64,000 nucleotides of DNA from Durusdinium trenchii (taxonomy: Eukaryota > Sar > Dinophyceae > Suessiales > Symbiodiniaceae), in assembly GCA_963970005.1 (NCBI GenBank), contig CAXAMN010023362.1, positions 467,112 through 531,111 of the forward strand, in the 5' to 3' direction. The number at the start of each line of letters is the position of its first letter. Within the stretch, counting starts at the first letter, position 1. The notes under the pieces are model-generated. The model was not told the DNA's origin and searched no databases. It was given only the letters and a program-made list of their open reading frames with translations. Below, in pieces: positions 51,917-63,892 of this stretch. A program made the translations under genes and the position numbers.

Positions 51917-52112
51917 TCCTCATTCGGCAAAAACTTCCACTGTCTTTCAAGTGCACAGTCACCGAGGCAATCTGAGGCTAGGTCTGTACAGCATTCTCAC
52001 GTTTGGCTGGCGTAGCTCCCGAAAGCTTTCAAGGCCTGGGCACTTGCCTTCCTCCGATCCGTCTGAGACAATCACCTGGGTGGAGACATCTTCAAAGACT
52101 CATGACGGCTAC

Positions 52113-52210
52113 TGCATTGTATATATATATGTTATAAAATATATATATATGTTATATATTATATAAATATATGCTATATAATATATATATATATGTATGT
52201 ATATAAATGT
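52113..52210. repeat. TA-rich microsatellite
   Basis: Nearly pure ATATAT/TATAT with a few interruptions over about 100 bp. Shorter TATATATA runs also occur at 34968, 39932, 43184, 53886, 57226, 58540 and 59262. Confidence 0.9.
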
Positions 52211-52262
52211 TCTTTTGTTTAAATATGATATGTATGTGATGTGTGTGTGGGTTGTGAGATAA

Positions 52263-53229
52263 TCAGATAGCACGGTGCAGCTGGAAGACATACACGGCCC
52301 ACGAAAAGTTGTAGGGCGCCATCGCGCGGATAGAAGCTGCGATTGAACGGCTCTCGCCATCAAAGCCAGTGTTGTTTCTGCAAACTAAGGTGGTCATCGC
52401 CAAGAAGGATGACCTTAGCTCACCAGCTGTGCTAGCGACACATACTGCCATACTACAGCCAACATGTGGAGTATGAAGTGCAACTACAGCCACCTCACAA
52501 GCCGTTCTGGGATTGTTGAGGTAGGCGTCGCAGGGAGCAAACGGCCCCGGTGTCGGTGGACAAAGTTTCTTTGCCAAGCGACCTTGCAGTGGGTCGAAAA
52601 AATTTGATAACTGGATATATCATGATTTATCAACAGCCATCAGAAGCAAACCAAGTAGCGCTTGATACCGCATACCACTCTGAGGAGTTGCTCATGATAT
52701 GCACCGTCGTTGGAAAGTCGATGACATTGAAGTAGAAGTGCGTGCTTGTGTGAACGCTGCCTGTGCAACAGCAAGGAGGAGCATGGAGATCATATGGAGT
52801 AAAGGTGCCAAGGAAATTGAGAGCATGAAGAATCCGTTGCCCAAGTTGGGCTGGCCTTCGGGTAGAGCATCATAAATTACACCCTCTGCCTGCCCAGCTG
52901 TGTCCCACAAGCAGCTTAGCAGTACATGCAACTGAGCTGTCAACGACCTGCAGCGACCCTGCACCAGGCAACCATGATTTTCGTTGGAATTGCATAGCTG
53001 CCTGAGCACAAGGTGCGGAGAAACCATGACTGTGCTAGCGTCACCAGCTTGATCGCTCTGGCCAAGTCACGTATTGCGCCCGTAAATGCAACATTCCAAA
53101 CCTGAGGGTCATAAGCAACAGCACTGTCCATTCTGTAGTCTTCCACTCATGAATGGTGTGCTTAGGGTTCGGCCTGTTGATGATGTAAGACCTTGTCTGA
53201 CGTGTTGACGCAATCATTGACGCTTTCAA
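52263..53229 (-). CDS. Unassigned minus-strand exons, one membrane segment
   Basis: Frames read VWNVAFTGAIRDLARAIKLV (about 53040-53120), GVIYDALPEGQPNLGNGFFM followed by a hydrophobic helix LSISLAPLLHMISMLLLAV (about 52760-52880), and CRNNTGFDGESRSIAASI with PYNFSWAVYVFQLH (about 52265-52390). They lie in different frames, so several introns are needed. The family is not recognised; a membrane protein is possible. Confidence 0.3.
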
Positions 53230-53251
53230 AACGTGATGACGTGATGCAATT

Positions 53252-53374
53252 AGGGGCCCCTGGCCTCGCTACTAGGAACAAGAACGCTACTAGGGGCTCC
53301 TGGCATCGCTACTAGGAGCAAGGACGCTACTAGGGGCTCCTGGCATCGCTACTAGGAGAAAGGACGCTACTAGC
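53252..53374. repeat. CTACTAG-type 40-bp tandem repeat, locus 2
   Basis: Three units of GCTACTAGGGGCTCCTGGCA followed by TCGCTACTAGGAGCAAGGAC, differing by a few bases. The same unit occurs at 12366 and 59676. Confidence 0.9.
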
Positions 53375-53639
53375 ATTGTTACAATTAGCAAAGCCAAGTT
53401 GCCCTGTGCCGTAGAATTGCCGCTCGCGTGGCTGAAAGACTGCTCCAGCGCTGGCAAGCTGTAGGATGCCCTATCAAAAACCGCATTGGCATGGATATGC
53501 ATGGATTCAATTGCTGCTGCTATTATATATTTGCAGCAAATCGTAAAATGAAGGGTAGGTCGTCCTGTATCAACACACATAGCCACATATTCATGCTCAA
53601 ACGGTCAGCGCATTTATTCTGTTGAGTGGTGTCGTCAGC

Positions 53640-56440
53640 GGCCTTCGTGCTCACAGAAGACATCTGCAAAGCACTCCATCCTAACAACAGGACATGAAAC
53701 ACGTTTTTTTGGAAAAGCTCGGGAACTGCCCTCCAAACCCATTGTGCTGAGGGAACTGCCAGTTGGAGCATCAGTGAGCAATCTTTCTAAATCGGTGCCA
53801 AACTCCGGATAGATTTCAATGTCATCCTGCCGAGCAGGCAAACCTCTTCTAAGCACATCAACGCAGCAAAAAACACCTCTATAGATATATATATATATCA
53901 TAGCACGCTTCAAAAAGAGCGGTCAAATTGCAGCACATGACCTTGTGCATGTTGAACATCAGGGCAAGAGGATACAAAACCTGTCCTCCATTATAAGGGC
54001 CAAGGAGGCATTTCCTGCGTGTGCATGCTTCAAAGGTCTGGCAGATTGGCAGATTGCTCTACTTTGATGTGCTGACTGTGGCTCTGTTCAATTCAGCCCC
54101 GAATCTTGCCAAACACCAGCAACTGATGGAGGAAACCAGCGCACCTGCTAAAGCATACTCCATGGCTCGCAGGTGAGAAAGGCTGCACGCCATCTCTGTG
54201 TACAGCAACTCCCCCCTCCGGCTCAAGACTACAGAACGTCAACGGTAGCAGGGAGGTTCAATGTAAACATACAAAAATGCAGGGCAGTCCAAATGATTGA
54301 ACCACATTGAACCGCATCCGACATGTTTAGAAGCTCAAGGCCTCGAATGATGCTCAGGGCAGGCGTCTTCGCAGGCATCAATCAGTTTTGCCTCGACCGC
54401 AATGGCACCTCTGCCCTGCAACTCCTTCAAGCATGGTTGAAGCAAGTGGAATATGCAGCTTGCACAAAGCAGTCACTTCAGAACATGGCACTTCCTGCCT
54501 TTACTTCATGGACGGTCACTCCCGGCACCCGCATCACTTGCAGCGTCAAGCTGGTTGGCAACTGTTTGCCTTGGATGATGCTGGGAAACTCAGGCGGGGC
54601 TCAGGACAACCTCCTTCTGCTTCGACTGCAGGTCCGACGTTCTGACATCATGTATGTTGCATTCTTGATTCTTAAGAGCTCACCTTGTAATAGGAATGGC
54701 CTCCAACCTACTAGCGATGGCATGGCCTCCAACCAGGCCCCGAGACCTTTTGGCCCTTGCAATGTTATCTGACACTACCGCATAGAATCCAACTAACTAC
54801 AGCCAGCTGTCCTTCGAAGCTAGGAAGACACACTGGGGCGCAGGCTCACAGATGCAAACATGTTCTCCATTGCCACTCTCCGATCCTTGGACTGCTCCAA
54901 GTTGATCCAATAAACCTCAAAGAACAGGACTTTAAAATGTTCAATGCTTGGTTTTCCGCATAAGTCAGAGCCTCAAACATCACTTCACAAGCCCTCCTTC
55001 TATCAAGGCCAAGAACTGGGAGTGTTCTGGGTCTTGTCACCACTGAAGGCTCCACACCCTCACCAACCTGAGCAACTGCAAAGGATAGTGTACAACTTCG
55101 AAGAACATTGGCCAATGATACTTACTTAGAGAAAATTGTTCGATGATTGTGAAGTAACTACAAACACTCAGGAACCGAGAACATCCGAGGCACAAAGCGA
55201 TCTGGAAGTGGGTTCACTTCAGAGGATTGCGACGTGCTCTTGCTGGAAGGCGCCTGCCGGTTCACTTTTGGCATGGGGGCTCAGGGCACCTTGAGTCCCA
55301 TATGTGTGGTTGGCAAGCAAAGGGTGACCCGATTTGACTCAAACTCAGACAGCGGCCACATCTTCATACAAACTCAACACATCAAATTACTGTTATATGC
55401 AGGTCCCCTGACCTCTTTTGCGTGCTGGTCGGTTAAATGCGACACATTTGGCTTGTTGACAGCCCCACGGTCGGAGTACCTGTCAGGCAACGAGGGATTC
55501 ACATTGCAGAAGCTGCATGGGGCCACAGAAGGCTACGCGGCAATTTCTGTGCCATCATTGGAGGCAAGCCAGCAACTAGCAACTACCTATATATAGTATT
55601 ATCCAGCCCAACCGGCAGCAATTCCAACAAGCGGCTTGTCAGCCAATCGCTGGCTCCAGCACTTTGTCTGTGCCGTCCGCTTCCCGTATACCATGTGCCT
55701 CGTAAGCAAAGCACATACAGCACACCAGGAGACCCGGAGTCAAACAATTCAAGACGATTCAAGAATTTCTTGTGAGAACACATCCTGCCATTCAGTCAGG
55801 GCACCCTTCGACAGGAAGAAAGTCCCCGGGTATTCTGGAGACGGGTGGGCAGGAAGCCCAGCGATCGTAGAGGTACTGCTGGAAGGAGCACAAGGACCCG
55901 TCCATTTCCTGAAACCAAACAAGGCCAAGCCAAGTTGACACCCTACAGCAGCGGCACTGAGCTGGCAAACAGGACTAAACAATCTGACAATTCAACATCG
56001 GAAACTGGTGCAAATGTAAGCGCCCATCTCTGTTTGCCTCAGGTCCGCAAGCATCACATCCCTCTTTTGCATTTCAGTGGGGCTTGGTGAAATGCATCTC
56101 AAAAAGATGTGAGGAATTGACTATCCAGAACAAACCCTATATTTGCCGTCAGGTCGCAAACTTCTCCGTCAAAAACGGGTTGTCAAAATTCTTCACCATC
56201 CAATCCAAATCACCTTTCATAGCCGCAGATAGGCTGAACGGATCTATCACCGTCTATCCAGTTTCAGAAGCCGAGTGGCTTTCGCAGTCTGGATACAGCT
56301 CCTCCAGCCATGCCTGCGAAAGCTCCTCAGCTCTCAAACATCCCCACGGCGTGTCATACGGAGTCGAAGATAGCAAGAAAGTGAATGCACAACAATCCTG
56401 CCCTAATCCCTTCTACCCAATCGGCACAGCTTCTTGCCAA
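53640..56440. other. No confident gene
   Basis: Plus-strand frames at 54323-54772, 55234-55596 and 56084-56443 and minus frames near 54850-55110 are open for 90-150 codons and partly protein-like, but they contradict each other and match nothing. A TATATA run is at 53886-53898. Confidence 0.35.
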
Positions 56441-56639
56441 TAACTTGAGAATCAATTACAGTAGACCGTAGACCTATATATACTACTACATTTAGAAAGT
56501 AGTACAACTTGTATCAATTTGTATCTTTTCGGCTGCACAGGGATATGCGCGTGTCTGTCCAAGTGTGTGTGTGTGTGTGTTGCGTCAAGCTGAAACCAGG
56601 AAAACCTTGGACACTTGCTTTTCTCGCACCAGTGTTTGG

Positions 56640-57882
56640 CTTCAATCCGAGTCTCAGTAGCATTGCTCACACATGAGTATGCATTTTTCACCTCACCCTT
56701 GGAGGTCAGGATTCCATAATAACGCTCGCTGGGTCCTCAGGAAGAAAGGCCTTGACTTCTCCCACTGCAGTTCTCTTTTCTGGATTCCATAATTTCGTCT
56801 GCTGTGTTTGAGGCGGGCCCCTGCCGCCAAGTTGCTGGTCCCTTTCGTTTCTTCATCAAAGGCCGTGAAAAGCTGTCCAGAGATGATTCGGCCATCTGAT
56901 AAACTGGACTCCATCCTAGCGGGGCTCGAAGCTTGGCCAAAAATGCCGCTGAATTCTGCTGAGTTTTGAATGCAAATGTTAAACTCTCAAGGCGTTTCAT
57001 GTGGTCTTGCAGCCCAGAATCCACTGTGCTACATTCTTGAGGAATGTCTCTGCATATGGCAAAGTGGCAAACGAATACGGGAAGGCACGGGCAGCACCAC
57101 AAGACGGCCACCCAGTCTCTCCTGACACGCAGCTTCTTGGGACATGTGGGCTTGAGCGCCCGCCAGAAGCATGGTGGTTGGATTTGCCGACACGACGTAC
57201 TAAAAAAACATCTATACTTTAAAACTTTATATATATATAACTTTAATTAGTTATTATTAGTATTATTAGATATTATTGAAAATAATCTGAACAAGGCTCC
57301 AATTGCCAAGGGCAGATTGTTGTGAGGGAAGTCACGGTCCAAAGCTATACCTTGCAAACAGCAAGCAAAAGGTGTGAAAATGTGGAATGGCTCCATGCTC
57401 CGGCCAAGCTACGCAAAGCGGAGATTTGGTCGTTCAGAAAGTTCATCTCGGGGCCAGTCAGGTTCGACATCGCCACCCCTTTGGTTCCAGAACTAAGGAA
57501 AGGGTAGATATTGATGGTAAAGTAGTCCAGGAGCGGGAGGACATGTTTGTACCTTGCAGGCGTGAGGATGGAATCAAGAACAAGCATTGGAATTCCTCAC
57601 TAGGCCTCCAGGCCATGTGACTGTTTCCACCAGTGTCAATACACAAGTGGTCCGAGCCAGGCACTCGTCCACGAATTCCTTCTCCAGCTTGGACTTCTCT
57701 ACAGGGTGACTTCTATGCATGATTGAATACGCGAAGGGCACAGTGACCTCAGGGCAAAACAATATACAGTATATACTTGCAGAAGTGCCAAGCTTGAAAG
57801 CATTGTTCACATTATAATCAATTTGAGACTTGCGAAATCTTGAGACCACAGGATTTTGAGGCACATGAACCCAGCACCCCAA
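56640..57882 (-). CDS. GH17-type beta-1,3-glucanase-like gene, several exons
   Basis: Exons in order on the minus strand: about 57820-57620 (KSKLEKEFVDECLARTTCVL then TLVETVT); about 57553-57370 (YKHVLPLLDYFTINIYPFLS, the NxYPF strand of GH17); about 57345-57255 (DRDFPHNNLPLAIG); 57120 to about 57000 (GETGWPSCGAARAFPYSFAT, with the nucleophile Glu codon at 57117-57119); about 56930-56840 (SGQLFTAFDEETKG, the FELFDExxK motif); and about 56725-56640 (SERYYGILTSKGEVKNAYS, the ExxxGLF segment). The order is exactly that of GH17 endo-1,3-beta-glucanases, which cleave laminarin-type or cell-wall glucan. The join LPLAIG|ETGWPS needs an intron starting with GA. The N-terminus with signal peptide and the acid/base Glu were not located. 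A sequencing-independent exon map is not possible here. Confidence 0.62.
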
Positions 57883-57931
57883 AAAGTATGAACACTCTAA
57901 TGATCTCTAATGTGGTTTCCACAATTCTGGC

Positions 57932-59670
57932 TCATAGCAGGTCATGAATCTTAAAGACTGCATCTGTTTTCTGCTCAGCTTGACGATGCCTGAGCTTCCG
58001 GGATCTCTGCTTTGAGTGCCTTGAGAACATCAAGAACTCTGTCCTGGGCAGCTCGGCAAGTGAAAGGTTCGAGTCTTGTTCACTTGTTGACAATGAAAGA
58101 GCTGGAGTGACAGCTGCTGCTGTTCCGCGGGGGCTCCTAGGCTTGCCCACCTTGATCCTTTTACCAAAGCTCACACTTGGCACGCCATGCTAAGACGTTC
58201 ACTGCATGGACACCGCTGCGGTCGGGCTCGTTGCCAATGGCTATGTGCAGGGCGCCTGCACATAGTGTGAAAGCACTATGCAGAAACTGTCCTCCAAATC
58301 AAATCTACTTCCAAAACATCCCCAAACTGCGACCTTTTGTCTTGGCGCACAATCACAGGGTTGGAATCTGCAACACAGCTAAATGAGGTCAAAAATGTAT
58401 GCGCAAAGGTGCCAGAAGGCTCCGTTGTGACTTGTGGCTTGGCGCTGGCTCTGGAAGGAACACGTTGGTATACAGTACTACGTTTTGCTTTATGCTGCCT
58501 TCACACCCTTAGCGAGCTTGGATGGTGGCACAAACTGTTTATATATATAACTATATATCATAAGCCTCCCACCCCACCCGCCAAAAAAGCGAAACAAGTT
58601 GCCAGGGAGGCTCCAGACTCCAGCCGATTCCCAGTCAAGTCCCGATTTTGTGTGAATCTAGAAATTGTTCTGCGTATTGCGAGCAAACTAAGGCTTGAGA
58701 TCTGTCAAAAATGAGTATCAACATCAAAACATTCAAACCTCACAAGGGCTTCTCAGATTTGCAAACAAAGCTATGCCTCTCCGTCGTTCGTTGAATATGT
58801 TGAATTGGCTGCTTCTGGGCTCAACTGGACAAAGCCACTCAACGTGCGTTTCGCTGAATGCTTTCAATGAGGTCATGGTGTAAGCCAACATACTGCTCAC
58901 CAGTGGGATGGGAGTTGTCAAACAAACACCACATGTTTTTAGGCCACAACTCAGCCAGCGGACACTTGACTTAAGAATGTAGTTATATAGGTATAGCTCT
59001 TGTGCTCAGCTCCAGTGAAAAGCAGTTCATGTGCATTTGAGCAGGCCATGGTATCAACGTGTTCATGTGCATTTGAGCAATTCATGTGCATCCTTGCATG
59101 TCGGCGCTAGCAGCTTTACGCACATTCCTCATGGAATAGGCGACGGACTCTTGCCGCTTTGCCACATGCATACTGTGGCTCGATACTGTGGCTCGAACAC
59201 TAGAACTTGTATAGAACTTTGAATATGAAAAAGTACATATAAATATAAAGTCTTACAATATTATATATATGCACAATAATTTATGTACAGAAGTGTTGCA
59301 GGACCGCGACCTTCGCAAACAATATAAAGATGCATAGGGGGTTAAACACTGCTGTATATTATGTCCGTGCCGTGCCGCGCAGGACGGGATGAAAAAGCCT
59401 TCTCTTGGCAAATCCTATCTCTCACTTGCCTGGAGTGCATGCCTTAACAAGACTTTCCTCCACAACAACTTTTGCCTCACCACAGCCAACTGTACACTTG
59501 TCTTTTGGCGGTAATATCCTTTCTCCTGTGTTTTTGCAGAACCGGTAAAGTCCCAACACTCATTTGGGACCAGCGTGTTGCGTCCAAATGAATCTCGCAT
59601 TAAAGGCTGGCAAACGCAAAGCTGCGAAGCCAAATGCAAAATCTGTGGAAAGATATGAGCAAAATCCACT
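57932..59670. other. Upstream of the glucanase-like gene, unresolved
   Basis: Minus frames at 57932-58183 (VGKPRSPRGTAAAVTPALSL) and 58733-58921 (VEWLCPVEPRSSQFNIFNER) could be 5' exons but show no GH17 motif. The rest shows no feature beyond TATATA runs at 58540 and 59262. Confidence 0.3.
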
Positions 59671-59675
59671 TTGAA

Positions 59676-59791
59676 GCTACTAGGGGCTCCTGGCCTAGTT
59701 ACTAGGAGCAAGAAGCTACTAGTAACAAAGGGCATCGCTACTAGGAGCAAGGACGCTACTAGGGGCTCCTGGCATCGCTACTAGGAACAAG
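59676..59791. repeat. CTACTAG-type 40-bp tandem repeat, locus 3
   Basis: About three rearranged units of the repeat at 53252, including GCTACTAGGGGCTCCTGGC and GCTACTAGTAACAAAGGGCAT. Confidence 0.88.
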
Positions 59792-59799
59792 AATATCCG

Positions 59800-61040
59800 G
59801 CTTTGCTTGGGGTGGCGGTTTTGGGGCAAAACAGGCAGCGAAGCCGGGAGCCAACTCCCCAATGGTTTCCCCATAGCCCAAAGACAGGAGATGTGCACTT
59901 TGGAGACAGGCCTTTGAAGTCATCGGCGATTCCCCGAAGCCAATCCATGTCGACAAACGGGAGCTCCTGCGTCCATGTTGACTTGGCTGGTCGCTAACAC
60001 ACTAACTGGCAGCTTAGTCTTTTGCAAGCAAGAAGTAAGACCGTGGATCATACATGTCCCAGCTTGACAAGTTGCAAATTCCTCTCCGCACCCGACATGC
60101 CTTCATGGCAGTTTTGCACCCTGCTGCTCCTTGTTGCCGATGCCAATCACAAGCTCTTTTACGGAGTATCTTCCACCTACCTGGCTAGACTGCCGCACCA
60201 GCTCCTGCAAGGAACCGCATGCATGACGCCAGTGTGGAAATGGTTGGACAAGTCAGCGCGTGCAATGCTGTATCCTCTACCAGTGCCCTGTTGGAGGGCG
60301 CAAGGTCATACGTCTTGACCTGGCAACTTGCAAGGTCTTGCGGCTTCACCTACGCTATGTGCTCAGTCAGCCATAAGGGTGTGACCCGCTCAATTGGCCG
60401 CGACAAGCCCAAGTACTCCTGGAACAGCCCAAGCTTCGTTGAAGCGAGTTCACAACCCCGACAACCAAAGGAGCAGAAGTCAAGCTGTCCTGAATCCGTG
60501 GGATTGCCGCAATTGCCTAGCAAAAGGCACAGCTCGACTAGGTTACCATGTTTCGGGCCACTGAGGTCGGACATTTATGGCCACAACACTGCCCACAACT
60601 AGTTCATAGCTAATCCGAGAAGGTGCACAGACATGCCCAGTCTCTGAGGGATTGAGGCATTGACACGGGGAACTTTCCTAAGTCCTAGCGCCCAAATGCT
60701 CCCAACTAGGCCCCTAGCACCCAGTCCGATGAAAGGACGAATTTTTCACTTCAAAACATACGTTGGCGTCACGCACCTAGCAGCGCGTAAGCACCCCACC
60801 AGGCACTACTAATACTAATGTAGAACCAGTACATGCAGTCATAGCGTCATATGTGCAATTGCGGCCTGTCAGAAGTCCATGAATGACAAGTCTGGACACT
60901 ATGACTATGAGTAAGTTCATGAATTTGAGACTGGTCGATCATGATCGCAGCTGAAGCACGGGATTTTGACGTCTGATGACCCACTCATTTAGCCACGGGG
61001 CTCTCCATACAAGCGTACACAACTGAATGTGAATATTTGC
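59800..61040. other. No confident gene
   Basis: A plus frame starting MPSWQFCTLLLLVADANH at 60097 looks like a signal peptide, and a second plus frame continues to 60602 (GARSYVLTWQLARSCGFTYA). They could be exons of a plus-strand secreted protein; the evidence is weak. Confidence 0.25.
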
Positions 61041-61046
61041 TGGTCT

Positions 61047-61409
61047 TCATGAATCTTTGTCTCCGTCTCCCTTGCTTTTTGGAACTTCCAAGACTCTCCA
61101 CAAGCATGAGGCCGATTGGGCCTCATTGACTGGGAGCGGATTCTTCATCCACTTGACTGAAAGGTTGATGCCCACCTGGCCAAAGGTGGCAAGTGATGTG
61201 ATGAAAGTCAATGCCACCCAAAAAAGACTGTTTCCACATGAAACCCACAGGTCACTCGCCTTGCTTGCTGCTGTCTTGGCCTGTCCAGTTGACTCCAACC
61301 ATCTTAAGGGTTGTGTTTCGATCGTGTCTCCGGCGTCTGTGTCTGTTTGCCCTTGCCTCCGGACCACTTGCTTCCACCTTTGCTCGTGGCTCTTCTTCCA
61401 GGGAACCAC
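61047..61409 (-). CDS. Unassigned C-terminal exon with membrane segment
   Basis: The frame ends NSLFWVALTFITSLATFGQV then INLSVKWMKNPLPVNE and a charged tail PKSKGDGDKDS before the stop. One membrane helix is likely. The first half, rich in Gln/Arg, may be intron. No family is recognised. Confidence 0.33.
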   Translation of the reverse strand: MVPWKKSHEQRWKQVVRRQGQTDTDAGDTIETQPLRWLESTGQAKTAASKASDLWVSCGNSLFWVALTFITSLATFGQVGINLSVKWMKNPLPVNEAQSASCLWRVLEVPKSKGDGDKDS

Positions 61410-61642
61410 CCTGCAGGCCAGCAGGGCTTGAACTTGCCATTGACAATGGCAAGGGTTAGACCGCTCCAGGACAAGAAATTTGGCTCAGGTATGAAACACG
61501 CTCATCTCCCAACATGGAAATGACCTCAAACATCCTGAGCAACCACCGAGATGGACTCAACTGTACGACCGGAATGGTTTTGAGAGCTTCTTTGGAGTCC
61601 CAGGATCAATTCTGCCAGAGATAACCAAGTCAGGACACGCAA

Positions 61643-62394
61643 CACACACTTAGATGGTTGCTCGCAAGGGCTAGGATCAGTATGAAGTCCCACTTTACAC
61701 GCATTAGACCTTGACGGAAAAAAACGCAAAAGGAAAGGTGATGGGTCCGCAGATTTGAAGGTGTTTTGACAATGTTTTGCAACTCCTGATAGGCTAGGTG
61801 ACAGCTTAAAAATTCCAGCGTGGTCAAAATTGGACTGAAGTTCCGCTCTTTGCCAGGGTCGCTTCTTTCTTTGTGGCTCCCCCCCGGCTGTGGCAACTTG
61901 CAAGTTCTTTTGTGGGGAGACTCCTTTCCATCCCCGGATGCAAAGCCCCGCATCCCAAGTCCCCGGTGGTGGGCCGGCTACGCAAACCTTGCCCTCAGTT
62001 CAGCCTTCCACCTGGCGTTAACCAAGGCTTCTAGCTTTACCGAGGTGCAGGCGCGCCCGTGCTCGACACCACTCCAAGGACATTCCACGATGCACAGTGG
62101 CCAGCAAGGACCTGCCGTTGCCTTGCCTGACGTGAGTGTTGGGCTCATGACCTGCGTTTCAGGTGTTCTCTACCCACCCGCACAAGTGAGCACAGCCACT
62201 GTTCAAGACTGCCTCTACTCATGTGACGCGTGCACCTTAAGGGCACATCCTTTCAAACTCCTCCCAACCTGCTGACTTCACCTTGGCAGCCCTCTAAAAC
62301 TGTACATAGAAACGTCCAGAGTCGGTAGAGTGAAAGAGATTGCAGAAAGTCTGACGGGGAGTGGAACGGAATGCCTTTGGAACAGGTGGTGACA
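61643..62394. repeat. Segmental duplication, copy A
   Basis: It matches 63161-63892 over about 0.75 kb with few substitutions. Indels include about 15 bp of AAAAAACGCAAAAGG-type sequence present here near 61720, and five bases near 62143. The copies are in direct orientation, 0.77 kb apart. Both begin with ACACACTTAG and end with GTGACACAC. Confidence 0.9.
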
Positions 62395-62782
62395 CACACA
62401 GTGGGCCGGGGTCGGCGCTCGTTCCCGTGGTGGGCTGGTATTGGCTGAGAACGCTCAATAGGGGAGCCTGTAGGTGCAGCAGCTTGTGGGGGGATAGCTT
62501 GTGGCCAAATGGGTGAGTGGGGTGATGGTGTAACAAGCATGGCTGGTAAACCCCAAGTTGGAGTGGGGTCGGCTGTTGAAAGGGATGCAACTGAGTCGAT
62601 GTGGGAATGGATTGGATCGTAGGTGGGAGCTGTACGAGGTGGGTAGTAGGCATAGATCCCAGCTGAGGTGGCAAACTGGTAGGCGTCAAAGTCGAGGTGT
62701 ACTGAAGAGGTGAGTGGCTCATATGCGGTTGAAGCTGAGGGATTTGAAATGGCATTGTTGGCATCGATCCATCAGGAGCCAA
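62294..62782 (-). CDS. Pro/Gln-rich open frame
   Basis: 162 residues rich in Pro, Gln, Leu, Ser and Thr (PFQIPQLQPHMSHSPLQYTS, TSLPPQLGSMPTTHLVQLPP). It lies mostly in the unique spacer between the duplicated blocks, and its last 33 codons enter copy A. An adjacent minus frame upstream reads MNYQWIPQTSPTT and PVDPSDFTDDEYHD. It could be a Gag-like or disordered protein fragment, or chance. Confidence 0.28.
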   Translation of the reverse strand: MAPDGSMPTMPFQIPQLQPHMSHSPLQYTSTLTPTSLPPQLGSMPTTHLVQLPPTIQSIPTSTQLHPFQQPTPLQLGVYQPCLLHHHPTHPFGHKLSPHKLLHLQAPLLSVLSQYQPTTGTSADPGPLCVSPPVPKAFRSTPRQTFCNLFHSTDSGRFYVQF

Positions 62783-63160
62783 AGGAGCCGTGTCCGTAGG
62801 GTGTCGTGGTACTCGTCGTCGGTGAAGTCTGAGGGATCCACTGGTAGTTCATGGCGTCCCGGTGAAAGGCAGGCAAAGCAATGTAGTGAACATGATCGAC
62901 CTATACATGTATGCGCCCGGCCTTGATTACCTAGCTGAATGAATGTGATATGCACATGCGTGAGATTCCAAACTGGAGTTGATCTCAGTAAGCCCTGCGG
63001 CATATAATCAGTGGTATCGAGCAGAACAGTCAAGCCTGTGAGGATCAAACGAAGTTCCGAGGTGGAAAGAAACCCCCCAGGATCTGCGTCTATGCACACG
63101 CCGCGCCCCTCGACGGGGATCACACCACAGCCCTCAGTGGGACGCTGTGACTGTGGCGAT

Positions 63161-63892
63161 ACACACTTAGATGGTTGCTCGCAAGAGCTAGGATCAGTAT
63201 GAAGCCCCACTTTACACGCATTAGACCTTGACAGGAAAGGTGATGGGTCCGCAGATTTGAAGGTGTTTGAACAATGTTTTGCAACTCCTGATAGGCTAGG
63301 TGACAGCTTAAAAATTCCAGCGTGGTCAGAATTGGACTGAAGTTCCGCTCTTTGCCAGGGTCGCTTCTTTCTTTGTGGCTCCCCCCCGGCTGTGGCAACT
63401 TGCAAGTTCTTTTGTGGGGAAACTCCTTTCCATCCCCGGATGCAAAGCCCCGCATCCCAAGTCGCCGCTGATGGCCGGCTACGCAAACCTTCCCCTCAGT
63501 TCAGCCTTCCACCTGGCGTTAACCAAGGCTTCCAGCTTTACCGAGGTGCAGGCGCGCCCGTGCTCGACACCACTCCGAGGACATTCCACGATGCACAGTG
63601 GCCAGCAAGGACCTGTCGTTGCCTTGCCTGACGTGAGTGTTGGTGACCTGCGTTTCAGGTGTTCTCTACCCACCCACACAAGTGAGCACAGCCACTGTTC
63701 AAGACTGCCTCTACTCATGTGACGCGTGCACCTTAAGGGCACATCCTTTCAAACTCCTCCCAACCTGCTGACTTCACCTTGGCAGCCCTCTAAAACTACA
63801 CATAGAAACGTCCAGAGTCGGTAGAGTGAAAGAGATTGCAGAAAGTCTGACGGGAAGTGGAACGAAATGCCTTTGGAACAGGTGGTGACACA
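63161..63892. repeat. Segmental duplication, copy B
   Basis: Direct repeat of 61643-62394. It runs straight into the third copy of the dispersed repeat at 63889. Confidence 0.9.

Noticed and set aside
61643-63892. The two 0.75-kb direct repeats as LTRs of a small retrotransposon
   Set aside because: They lack TG...CA ends, no convincing primer binding site or purine tract borders the spacer, and the spacer encodes no retrotransposon protein.
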